Part shown: one piece after another, positions 43,418 to 49,628 of the stretch
How the letters are laid out: each line of letters starts with the position of its first letter
Numbering within the stretch: position 1 is the stretch's first letter
From: Kordia aestuariivivens
GTDB taxonomy: Bacteria; Bacteroidota; Bacteroidia; Flavobacteriales; Flavobacteriaceae
NCBI RefSeq assembly: GCF_014397005.1
Contig: NZ_JACGWS010000016.1
Coordinates: 62,001-126,000 of the forward strand
Direction: 5' to 3'
DNA length: 64,000 nt
Notes under the pieces: model-generated
What the model saw: the letters and a program-made list of their open reading frames with translations, nothing else
Databases searched by the model: none
Told to the model about the DNA's origin: nothing
Made by a program: the position numbers and the translations under genes

Positions 43418-44128
43418 ATGATCAAAATTAATAAATTACTAAAAGTATACGTGAGCGATGAGGTGGAAACTACCGCTGTAAACGAAATAAGCTTGACAAT
43501 AAATAAAGGAGACTTTATAGCTATAATGGGACCTAGTGGATGTGGAAAATCATCGTTATTAAATATTTTAGGATTATTAGATAGCGCTTCTGGAGGAGAA
43601 TATTGGTTTGGCGATGAAGAAGTTGTAAAATATTCAGAAAAAGACAGAGCGAACTTACGAAAAGGAAACATCGGATTTGTATTTCAAAGTTTCAACCTTA
43701 TAGACGAATTAACGGTATTTGAAAATGTAGAATTACCATTATTATACTTAAAAGTATCTAAAGCAGATCGTGTTATCAAAGTAAACGAAGCATTAGAGCG
43801 AATGGGAATCATGCACAGAAGAAGTCACTATCCGCAACAATTATCAGGTGGACAACAACAGCGTGTGGCAATTGCCAGAGCTATTGTAACAAAACCGAAA
43901 ATTATTCTTGCTGATGAGCCAACAGGAAACTTAGATTCTGCTAACGGAACAGAAGTGATGAATTTATTGCAAGAACTAAACGAATCTGGAACTACAATTG
44001 TAATGGTGACACACTCGCCAGTTGATGCAAAATATGCAGACCGTATCATTAATTTATTTGATGGAAAAATAGTGACAGAAAACATAAACAAGTCTCAAGA
44101 ACTAGAACCTAACATTGACAATGAATAA
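43418..44128 (+). CDS. ABC transporter ATP-binding protein (LolD/MacB-type, 236 aa)
   Basis: Walker A GPSGCGKSS (about 37-45), Q-loop VFQSFNLI, signature LSGGQQQRVAIARA and Walker B IILADEPTGNLDS are all intact, followed by the H-loop VTHSP. The type matches ATPases that power MacB/LolCE-like mechanotransmission exporters. It lies between the adaptor and the TolC gene. No permease is encoded in the operon: the next gene overlaps this one by 8 nt and is an outer-membrane channel. The partner FtsX-like permease must therefore be elsewhere or lost. Confidence 0.94.
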   Translation: MIKINKLLKVYVSDEVETTAVNEISLTINKGDFIAIMGPSGCGKSSLLNILGLLDSASGGEYWFGDEEVVKYSEKDRANLRKGNIGFVFQSFNLIDELTVFENVELPLLYLKVSKADRVIKVNEALERMGIMHRRSHYPQQLSGGQQQRVAIARAIVTKPKIILADEPTGNLDSANGTEVMNLLQELNESGTTIVMVTHSPVDAKYADRIINLFDGKIVTENINKSQELEPNIDNE

Positions 44129-45443
44129 GCTATTTTTTACATATTTTTTAATTCTATTTATTGGAAACTCCATGTTTCTTAATGCCCAAGATATATTAAC
44201 TCTTGATGAAGCATTAAAATTGGCGGTAGAAAATAATGTAGATATTGCTAAAGATAAAAATAACGAAGCTACTACAAAGTTTGATAAAGCAAGAGCGTTT
44301 GTTTCATTATTACCATCTGTAAACGGTTCAGCAAATCTATCTGAATCTACGGGAACCAATTTTGACCAAATTACTGGAGTGTTAAGAACAGAAACTGGAC
44401 AGTATGTAAATGCTTCCATTACAGCAAGTTGGGATATTTTGAATGTGTTCAATAAAATTGCAGATGTAAAACAGTCCAAATACAATCATGAAAGTCAAAA
44501 AGCACAATTAGCGTATACAAAAGACTTTGTAATGTTGAATGTGGTTGGAAGATACTTGGAAACATTACAAGCCATCAAACAAGATGAAATTTTCAGTAAG
44601 TTTTGTGATGTACAAGAAGAACAATTAAAAAGAACACAAGAGCTTATCAGAGTTGGTTCATTACCAGGACAGGATTTTTATACTCAAAATGCGGAATGGA
44701 GTCGTTTAAAATCTTCCAGAGAAGACAATTTAAATGTATTAAATACAAAAAAGAATGAACTTATATTATTGCTCCGAATAAATCCAGCAGAAGAAATTCA
44801 ACTAGATAAAGACCTAGAAGCAAAATTATTCAAAGGCGATATAAATATTGATAGTTTATACTTACAAGCACTAGAAGTTCGTAACGATTACAAACAGCTT
44901 CAATCACAAGCATTGGCGAGTAAATATCAAGCGAGTTTACAACGTTCTAGGTACATACCATCTATATCATTGTTTTACAATTATGGATCACAATATTCAT
45001 CTTTTCAGGCGAGAACCTTTAATGAGCAGTTTCTAAAAGATAACATTACCAATACTTTTGGACTTTCTATAAATGTTCCAATATTTAATGGAATGGGCGT
45101 AAGAAATGCTGTGTACAAAGCCCGACAAGATTATCAAAATGCAGAACTAGATGTTATACAAGTTAAAAATGACATCTATGTAGAATTGAAAAACATTATC
45201 AATACCATTTCGGCAAACAAAAAGAAAGTTACCTATAGACAAGATCAAACAGAATCAGCAAAAAGAGCGTATGAATTAGAACAAGAGCGATACTACTTAG
45301 GACAAGGAAATCCTTTAGACTTAGGCGTAGCGCAACGAAACTATATTGAAGCTTCTTTATTACTCAACCAAATAAATTACCAACTAATGTACAATAGATA
45401 CGAACTTTTATTCCTAACAGGAAGCATTGATTCGCTATTGTAA
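44121..45443 (+). CDS. TolC-family outer-membrane efflux protein (440 aa)
   Basis: The ATG at 44121 gives a clear signal peptide (MNKLFFTYFLILFIGN...NAQ); a TTG at 44115 is possible but less likely. The mature protein has the two OEP repeats of TolC-like channels, with long Q/N/K/E-rich helices and typical phrases such as LDEALKLAVENN (N-terminal) and LDLGVAQRNYIEA (second repeat). It overlaps the ABC ATPase gene by 8 nt and completes an adaptor-ATPase-channel operon. A strong hairpin terminator lies at 45615-45642. Confidence 0.92.
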   Translation: MNKLFFTYFLILFIGNSMFLNAQDILTLDEALKLAVENNVDIAKDKNNEATTKFDKARAFVSLLPSVNGSANLSESTGTNFDQITGVLRTETGQYVNASITASWDILNVFNKIADVKQSKYNHESQKAQLAYTKDFVMLNVVGRYLETLQAIKQDEIFSKFCDVQEEQLKRTQELIRVGSLPGQDFYTQNAEWSRLKSSREDNLNVLNTKKNELILLLRINPAEEIQLDKDLEAKLFKGDINIDSLYLQALEVRNDYKQLQSQALASKYQASLQRSRYIPSISLFYNYGSQYSSFQARTFNEQFLKDNITNTFGLSINVPIFNGMGVRNAVYKARQDYQNAELDVIQVKNDIYVELKNIINTISANKKKVTYRQDQTESAKRAYELEQERYYLGQGNPLDLGVAQRNYIEASLLLNQINYQLMYNRYELLFLTGSIDSLL

Positions 45444-45614
45444 ATACAAGTTAAAACTTTTTATTTCAGGGATTTAGGACCATAACCATACTAACAATAA
45501 ATGAAGAATAATTCTAAAAAGCCTAAAAACTGGAAATAAACATTTTTATTAATAATTGTTTAGCTCAATGATTTAGAGTTCACTGATCATAACCCGATCT
45601 CTACATCAGAAAAA

Positions 45615-45642
45615 CAGCCTTCTCCCACGGAAGGCTTTTTTT
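45615..45642 (+). terminator. Intrinsic terminator after the efflux operon
   Basis: Arms AGCCTTC and GAAGGCT enclose TCCCACG and are followed by seven T. It lies about 170 nt after the TolC stop and before dispersed repeat copy 1. Confidence 0.85.
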
Positions 45643-45678
45643 GTATGTAAAATTTCTGTTTAGAATCTGTAATAACTA

Positions 45679-45905
45679 GAGTTCGATATAAAAATTACAC
45701 GCAGGTGATTCTTTTTCCGAAGTGTAGCAGGCATTTTTCGTTAAGAATTTTTGAAGCCTTGGAAAAAATTTAGAAAAATGAATGCGGTTTTAGTTTTTCG
45801 AGAGAAAAACTAAAAACACCTCTGGAAAAAGCGCACTTTCTTTTGTTTCTTTTCTTTGTGCGCGCAAAGAAAACGAAAACGAAATACTTAGTTCTAAATT
45901 TTCAA
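45679..45905 (+). repeat. Dispersed structured intergenic element, copy 1
   Basis: It begins GAGTTCGATATAA, as the left end of copies 2 and 3 does (AGTTCGATATAA). Stem A: 45727-45739 with 45773-45785 (CATTTTTC/GAAAAATG). Stem B: AATTTTT 45746-45752 with AAAAATT 45764-45770, around the conserved loop GAAGCCTTGG. Stem C: TTTTAGTTTTTC 45788-45799 with GAAAAACTAAAA 45804-45815, loop GAGA. The conserved ACACCTCTGG and stem D (GCGCAC/GTGCGC) follow. The end shared with copy 2 is GAAATACTTAGTTCTAAATT; the right inverted end of copies 2 and 3 is degraded here. With the terminator it accounts for most of the 589-nt gap 45444-46032; the remainder is featureless AT-rich DNA. Confidence 0.85.
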
Positions 45906-46032
45906 GAGATAATCAAATTTTGTTTTATAGAAGTTACATCAAATTCATATTATAATAACAAAAAAAAATCACCAAAATGAATTGATGAATTTTTAAAAAT
46001 TTCATAGTGAAAAAATGAAGTTTTAACATGTT

Positions 46033-46242
46033 TTATAAACAAGCGCAATCTGATTGTATATGTACTGTAAATGGAGCTGGATCAGTAGTTCCGCAATCAC
46101 CTTGAAATGAACATTCATGCGTACAATGGTTAGAACATATATATCCAGATTTTGCTCCACCACCATTAACTTGGTTTGTGTCTAAATTTGATACTGAGTT
46201 TTTCTTTAAGTTTAATTTTGCGTGTAAGCTCTTTTTTTTCAT
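46033..46242 (-). CDS. GG-leader Cys-rich mini-peptide 3 (69 aa)
   Basis: It begins MKKKSLHAKLNLKKNSVSNL, matching the L-x-L-x-K-x-x-V-S-x-L leader of the other small peptides here, with a GGG (VNGGGAKS) near residue 28. The core carries seven Cys (ICSNHCTHECSFQGDC, SDCACL). This family is annotated in Bacteroidota as GG-leader natural-product or class I lanthipeptide precursors, usually without modification enzymes nearby. Its upstream region is a near-duplicate of that before the peptide at 46445 and contains a 21-bp-spaced direct repeat pair, so the two are probably co-regulated. Function unknown. Confidence 0.75.
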   Translation of the reverse strand: MKKKSLHAKLNLKKNSVSNLDTNQVNGGGAKSGYICSNHCTHECSFQGDCGTTDPAPFTVHIQSDCACL

Positions 46243-46304
46243 AATAATACAGTTTATAGTTAATATGCTAAAATCGTTTACAGACAGTCTTAGCTTCTGT
46301 CTTA

Positions 46305-46337
46305 CACTGTAAATATGAGCAAACTAAACACTGTAAA
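46305..46337 (-). promoter_or_regulatory. Duplicated TTTACAGTG pair upstream of mini-peptide 3
   Basis: CACTGTAAA occurs at 46305-46313 and 46329-46337 (24-bp period; TTTACAGTG on the coding strand). The same pair with the same spacing lies upstream of mini-peptide 4 (46689-46697 and 46713-46721), within a region of about 130 nt shared by the two genes. It may be an operator or part of the untranslated leader. Confidence 0.5.
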
Positions 46338-46345
46338 CAATAGTA

Positions 46346-46378
46346 AATTCATAAGCGCAGCTATCTACTTCATATTCG
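46346..46378 (-). promoter_or_regulatory. 21-bp-spaced direct repeat pair, candidate LytTR site (mini-peptide 3)
   Basis: AATTCATAAGCG (46346-46357) and ACTTCATATTCG (46367-46378) are 21 bp apart start to start. The pair begins 104 nt upstream of the start codon. Pairs with the same spacing occur before mini-peptide 4 and before the lipoprotein at 48408, and a LytTR regulator is encoded close by. Confidence 0.55.
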
Positions 46379-46392
46379 AGATTAAATCAAAA

Positions 46393-46420
46393 AAATGGTC
46401 AGAAGAAATTCTGACCATTT
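46393..46420 (-). terminator. Terminator after mini-peptide 4
   Basis: Arms AAATGGTCAGAA (46393-46404) and TTCTGACCATTT (46409-46420), with a T-run on the - strand. It separates mini-peptide 4 from mini-peptide 3, so each is its own transcription unit. Confidence 0.82.
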
Positions 46421-46444
46421 CTGAACCGAAGTTCTTTTTATAAT

Positions 46445-46627
46445 TTATCTTTCTGTAGGACAACCAGTAACTGTTAAATTACACCAACACGACCCAGCTA
46501 ATCCAGTACATAAATAACAAGTGTCAGCATAAGTTAAAATACCTTTTCCTTTTATTTCTTCTTGTTCCTTTAAACTAGAAATAGATTTTTTGTTGAGTTC
46601 CAATGATTTAAAATTCTTTTTTTTCAT
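46445..46627 (-). CDS. GG-leader-like Cys-rich mini-peptide 4 (60 aa)
   Basis: It begins MKKKNFKSLELNKKSISSLK, the family leader pattern. The usual GG is replaced by IKGKGIL near residue 26-31. The core has five Cys (DTCYLCTGLAGSCWCN, then VTGC), aromatic residues and Thr/Ser. It has its own terminator and an upstream region duplicated from that of mini-peptide 3. It may be a RiPP-like precursor with a non-standard cleavage site or a small secreted Cys-rich peptide; no modifying enzyme lies next to it. Confidence 0.7.
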   Translation of the reverse strand: MKKKNFKSLELNKKSISSLKEQEEIKGKGILTYADTCYLCTGLAGSCWCNLTVTGCPTER

Positions 46628-46688
46628 AATAATTATAGTTTGAAGTTAATAAATTAGTAGTGTGTATTGACAGTTTTTCTCTGTCTTA

Positions 46689-46762
46689 CACTGTAAATAT
46701 GCGCAATGTAATCACTGTAAACAATAGTAAATTCATAAGTGTACGTGTCTATTTCAAATTCG
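46689..46762 (-). promoter_or_regulatory. Duplicated upstream region of mini-peptide 4 with two repeat pairs
   Basis: It holds CACTGTAAA at 46689 and 46713 (24-bp period), then AATTCATAAGTG (46730-46741) and ATTTCAAATTCG (46751-46762), 21 bp apart. Order and spacing match the region before mini-peptide 3, and the distance from the 12-mers to the start codon is almost the same (103 against 104 nt). Confidence 0.55.
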
Positions 46763-46788
46763 TAATCAATTCCATAAAACATATAAAA

Positions 46789-46821
46789 AAAAGCCGCTTA
46801 CATAAAATGCAAACGGCTTTT
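46789..46821 (-). terminator. Terminator after the lipoprotein pair
   Basis: Arms AAAAGCCG (46789-46796) and CGGCTTTT (46814-46821). The A-run preceding the first arm gives a T-run on the - strand after the stop at 46844. Confidence 0.8.
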
Positions 46822-46843
46822 AATTCGATCTAAAAAATTACTT

Positions 46844-47623
46844 TTAATAATCTAAAAAGTCTTTAAAATCTTGTATATCATTATACTGTGTATAACTACA
46901 ATTTGTATCATTTATTGGTTCATCAAAATTTCTATATGGACGTGCAATTATAATATTATCATAGTTGTTCACATACGCGTTTGTAACGATTACATTGTGT
47001 GTCGTAGAATAAACATTATCACCTTCACTACCTGTTGTTGTTCCTAGTAGCGGATCGTAATAGCGTATAATTCCATCATTAAAATTTTCTAATGGATTCA
47101 TTGAATGACCAGTTGTAGTAATCGTGTAGTTTCCTGTATAATTCATTGACTTTGGAAAATACAATTCAATACACTGTTGATTCAGAATATAACTGATAAA
47201 CAGTCCTGTAAGACTTGAATGTCCACCGCCATTGATTCCTTGTGGAGGTGGATTTGGTCTAGTTTTATCGTGACTTGGACGGCCTTCAATGAAATAAAAG
47301 TTTGTTTGGTTACGAAATGCATCTGCAAAAGCAGTATTGTTTTCTAACAGTTGATTCAATCTAATAACTCGATTTCCATTTTGAAGCAACGCTGCAATTT
47401 CTAATTTTGCATCTAGATTATCTCTCAGGACGCTTCCTGCAATATAAGCTGTCCAACGCATATTGATTTCCAATATTTCTCGCTCACTGTAATTGCTTGT
47501 AGTTTCAAAACTTTTAAGTGTTATTGGTTTCGATTGTATTGCTTCTTCTTCAAATAATGAACCTTCTTTCTGACAAGAAAAAACACAAAGAAGCAACAAT
47601 AAAGGAAATAGTATCTTTTTCAT
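46844..47623 (-). CDS. Lipoprotein of unknown function, paralogue of the upstream gene (259 aa)
   Basis: The ATG at 47623 gives a lipoprotein signal MKKILFPLLLLLCVFSCQKE with lipobox Cys17; a longer frame from a TTG at 47656 would bury it. The body shares long identical stretches with the neighbouring paralogue: AKLEIAALLQ, HDKTRPNPPP, CIELYFPKSM, NYTITTTGH, VYSTTHNV and the C-terminal DFLDY. I recognise no known domain. The protein is probably anchored to the outer membrane or surface. The pair forms one unit ending at the terminator at 46789-46821, next to the mini-peptide genes and near a LytTR two-component system. Confidence 0.82.
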   Translation of the reverse strand: MKKILFPLLLLLCVFSCQKEGSLFEEEAIQSKPITLKSFETTSNYSEREILEINMRWTAYIAGSVLRDNLDAKLEIAALLQNGNRVIRLNQLLENNTAFADAFRNQTNFYFIEGRPSHDKTRPNPPPQGINGGGHSSLTGLFISYILNQQCIELYFPKSMNYTGNYTITTTGHSMNPLENFNDGIIRYYDPLLGTTTGSEGDNVYSTTHNVIVTNAYVNNYDNIIIARPYRNFDEPINDTNCSYTQYNDIQDFKDFLDY

Positions 47624-47652
47624 CTGCAATATAGTATAAGGTGATTTTTGTT

Positions 47653-48408
47653 TCAATAATCTAAAAAGTCTGTAAAATCTTCAATGTCGTCATATTGTAT
47701 ATAATCACAACTGATGCCATTTATAGGTTGAGAAGGCAGTCTATAAGGACGCGCTATAATGATATTATTGTAATTTTGCACATACGCAGGCGTGACCATT
47801 ACATTGTGTGTGGTAGAATATAGATTACTGCTTCTTTCTAATTGCGGTTCGTAATAACGAATAATTCCAGCATTCGAATCATCTTCCGCATTCATTGGAT
47901 GTCCTGTTGTGGTAATCGTGTAATTTCCAGCATAATCCATTGACTTTGGAAAGTACAATTCAATGCATTGTTCGTTCAAAATATAATTTATAAATATTGC
48001 TGCATGGTTAGATTGTCCGCTTCCTATTGGAGGTGGATTTGGCCGCGTTTTATCATGATTTGGATAACCCATAATCAAATATAAACCTGCCTTTTGATGA
48101 AATGTAGTTGCAAATACCGTATTGTTTTCTAAAATCTCATGCAACTTAACAATAGTATTTCCACTTTGAAGTAATGCTGCAATCTCCAATTTTGCTTCCG
48201 GACTATCTCTTAAGACACTTCCTGTAATATATGAAACCCAACGCAAGCTGATTTCTAATTCTTCTCGTGGAGAATAGGTGTCATCTGAAGGACTTCTTGA
48301 ACTTTTAATAATTGTTGTTTCAATGGCTTCTTCTTCGGTTAAAGGATCTTCTTTTTGACAAGAAAAAATACAAAGAAGCAACAGTAAAGGGAATACTATC
48401 TTTTTCAT
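47653..48408 (-). CDS. Lipoprotein of unknown function, tandem paralogue (251 aa)
   Basis: The start is ATG 48408 (MKKIVFPLLLLLCIFSCQKE, lipobox Cys17); a TTG at 48414 would add two residues. It is a tandem duplicate of the next gene, which begins 29 nt after its stop. They share the signal region, a Glu-rich stretch after the lipid Cys (EEEAIETT), ISLRWVSYITGSVLRD and the HDKTRPNPPP, CIELYFPKSM and NNIIIARPYR blocks. No catalytic motif is recognised. Upstream, two identical 12-mers ACTTCATATTCG spaced 21 bp mark a likely regulator-binding site. Confidence 0.82.
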   Translation of the reverse strand: MKKIVFPLLLLLCIFSCQKEDPLTEEEAIETTIIKSSRSPSDDTYSPREELEISLRWVSYITGSVLRDSPEAKLEIAALLQSGNTIVKLHEILENNTVFATTFHQKAGLYLIMGYPNHDKTRPNPPPIGSGQSNHAAIFINYILNEQCIELYFPKSMDYAGNYTITTTGHPMNAEDDSNAGIIRYYEPQLERSSNLYSTTHNVMVTPAYVQNYNNIIIARPYRLPSQPINGISCDYIQYDDIEDFTDFLDY

Positions 48409-48495
48409 ATACAATGCTATTATGAGATGAACTTTATTTTAAAAATAAGGATTAATTTACGAATAGAACGATTGCAATGATACTTGAAGGCTTTC

Positions 48496-48528
48496 ACTTC
48501 ATATTCGCGCGACTTTACTTCATATTCG
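48496..48528 (-). promoter_or_regulatory. Perfect 12-bp direct repeats spaced 21 bp, candidate LytTR site
   Basis: ACTTCATATTCG occurs at 48496-48507 and identically at 48517-48528 (period 21 bp, two helical turns). It lies 88 nt upstream of the lipoprotein start codon. Two 9- to 12-bp direct repeats about 21 bp apart is the known binding geometry of LytTR regulators such as AgrA. Confidence 0.65.
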
Positions 48529-48540
48529 TGAAATAATTGG

Positions 48541-48875
48541 AGTTCGATATAAAAATTATAAGCAACGGATTCTTTTTCCGTAGTGTAGCAGTCATTTTAC
48601 GTTAAGAATTTTCGAAGCCTTGGAGAAAATTTAGTAAAATGATTGCGGTTTAAGCTTTCCAAAGAGAAAGCTTAAAACACCTCTGGAAATCGAAGATTCA
48701 TGAATACTTTAGTTTAAAATATAAATAATATGAGCTAAAAAGCGCACTTTCTTTTGTTGAAGCCTGTGCTGAACTTGATTCAGTATTCTTTGTGCGAGCA
48801 AAGTAAAAGAAAATAAAAAACTAAAAATGAAATACTTAGTTCTAAATTTTCTAGAAATTATATCGAGAACTCACG
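48541..48875 (+). repeat. Dispersed structured intergenic element, copy 2
   Basis: Left end AGTTCGATATAA (48541) and right end TTATATCGAGAACTCAC form imperfect inverted termini. Stem A: 48588-48600 with 48634-48646 (CATTTTAC/GTAAAATG). Stem B: AATTTTC 48607-48613 with GAAAATT 48625-48631. Stem C: TTTAAGCTTTC 48649-48659 with GAAAGCTTAAA 48666-48676. Each arm pair differs from copy 1 yet stays complementary. Stem D (GCGCAC at 48742, GTGCG at 48792) encloses an extra hairpin segment also present in copy 3. With the direct repeats it fills most of the 470-nt gap 48415-48884. Confidence 0.85.
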
Positions 48876-48884
48876 TTAAAAAAA

Positions 48885-49628
48885 TCACGTAAATATCTTC
48901 TCTAATGTAAAGTCTTTTCTTCTGCTAGAAACGGGAACTTTAATATCCAAATGTATAATGAGTACACCATTTTTATCATACTTAATGACATGTTTCTTAT
49001 TTACAATATACGATTGATGGCAACGAATAAACAATTCTGGAGATAACAATTCTTCCACCTTTTTCAATGGTTTTGAAATCATTATCTTTTCTTGTTGTTG
49101 TGTGTAGAATGTAGTATAATTTCCTTCTGAACGACAATATAAAATATCTTTCTCATAGACTGCGTACACAGCGTCAGACGTTTTTAAAATCACTCTTTTC
49201 TCTTTTACACCTTCAAAGAAATCTTGTGAAACTTCTATTAATTTATCCAAATGATTTTCTTCGCTTTTAAGTGCAATCACTTTTTCAATAGCTTCCGTAA
49301 ATTCGTCTTCGTCTACAGGTTTTAAAATATAATCTAGCGCGCCAACTTTAATTGCTTTAATAGCATTATTATCAAACCCTGTGATGAAAATTATATTGAA
49401 TGCTTTATTGTCAATTGCTGTCAATAGATCAAATCCGGTGCCGTCGCCTAAATGAATATCGAGCAAAATCAAATCGGGTTTCAAAGCCTTCACTTGTGCA
49501 ATTCCAGAAGCAACATTGGAAGCTTCACCAACAACTTCAACAGTTTCGCTAAAATGTTCTCGAAGTTTCTCTTTCAAGTCATTGCGAATTGCGGCTTCGT
49601 CATCAATAATGAGCGTTTTAATTTTCAT
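48885..49628 (-). CDS. LytTR-family response regulator (247 aa)
   Basis: The receiver domain (about 1-120) has the acidic pocket DDE at 9-11, phosphoacceptor D57 (ILLDIHL) and the conserved Lys in YILKPVDE. The LytTR DNA-binding domain (about 140-245) has DILYCRSEGNYTTFYT and FIRCHQSYIVN, typical of this fold. Phosphorylation should come from the kinase encoded just upstream, whose end overlaps this start by 11 nt. LytTR proteins bind paired direct repeats about 21 bp apart; three such pairs lie within 3 kb, before the lipoprotein and mini-peptide genes, making them candidate targets. Confidence 0.94.
   Translation of the reverse strand: MKIKTLIIDDEAAIRNDLKEKLREHFSETVEVVGEASNVASGIAQVKALKPDLILLDIHLGDGTGFDLLTAIDNKAFNIIFITGFDNNAIKAIKVGALDYILKPVDEDEFTEAIEKVIALKSEENHLDKLIEVSQDFFEGVKEKRVILKTSDAVYAVYEKDILYCRSEGNYTTFYTQQQEKIMISKPLKKVEELLSPELFIRCHQSYIVNKKHVIKYDKNGVLIIHLDIKVPVSSRRKDFTLEKIFT

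Noticed and set aside
45900-46030. Possible CRISPR-like or tandem repeat in the AT-rich stretch after element copy 1
   Set aside because: Only A/T runs and one weak hairpin; no regular repeat-spacer pattern is present. No CRISPR array, tRNA or rRNA was seen anywhere in the window.
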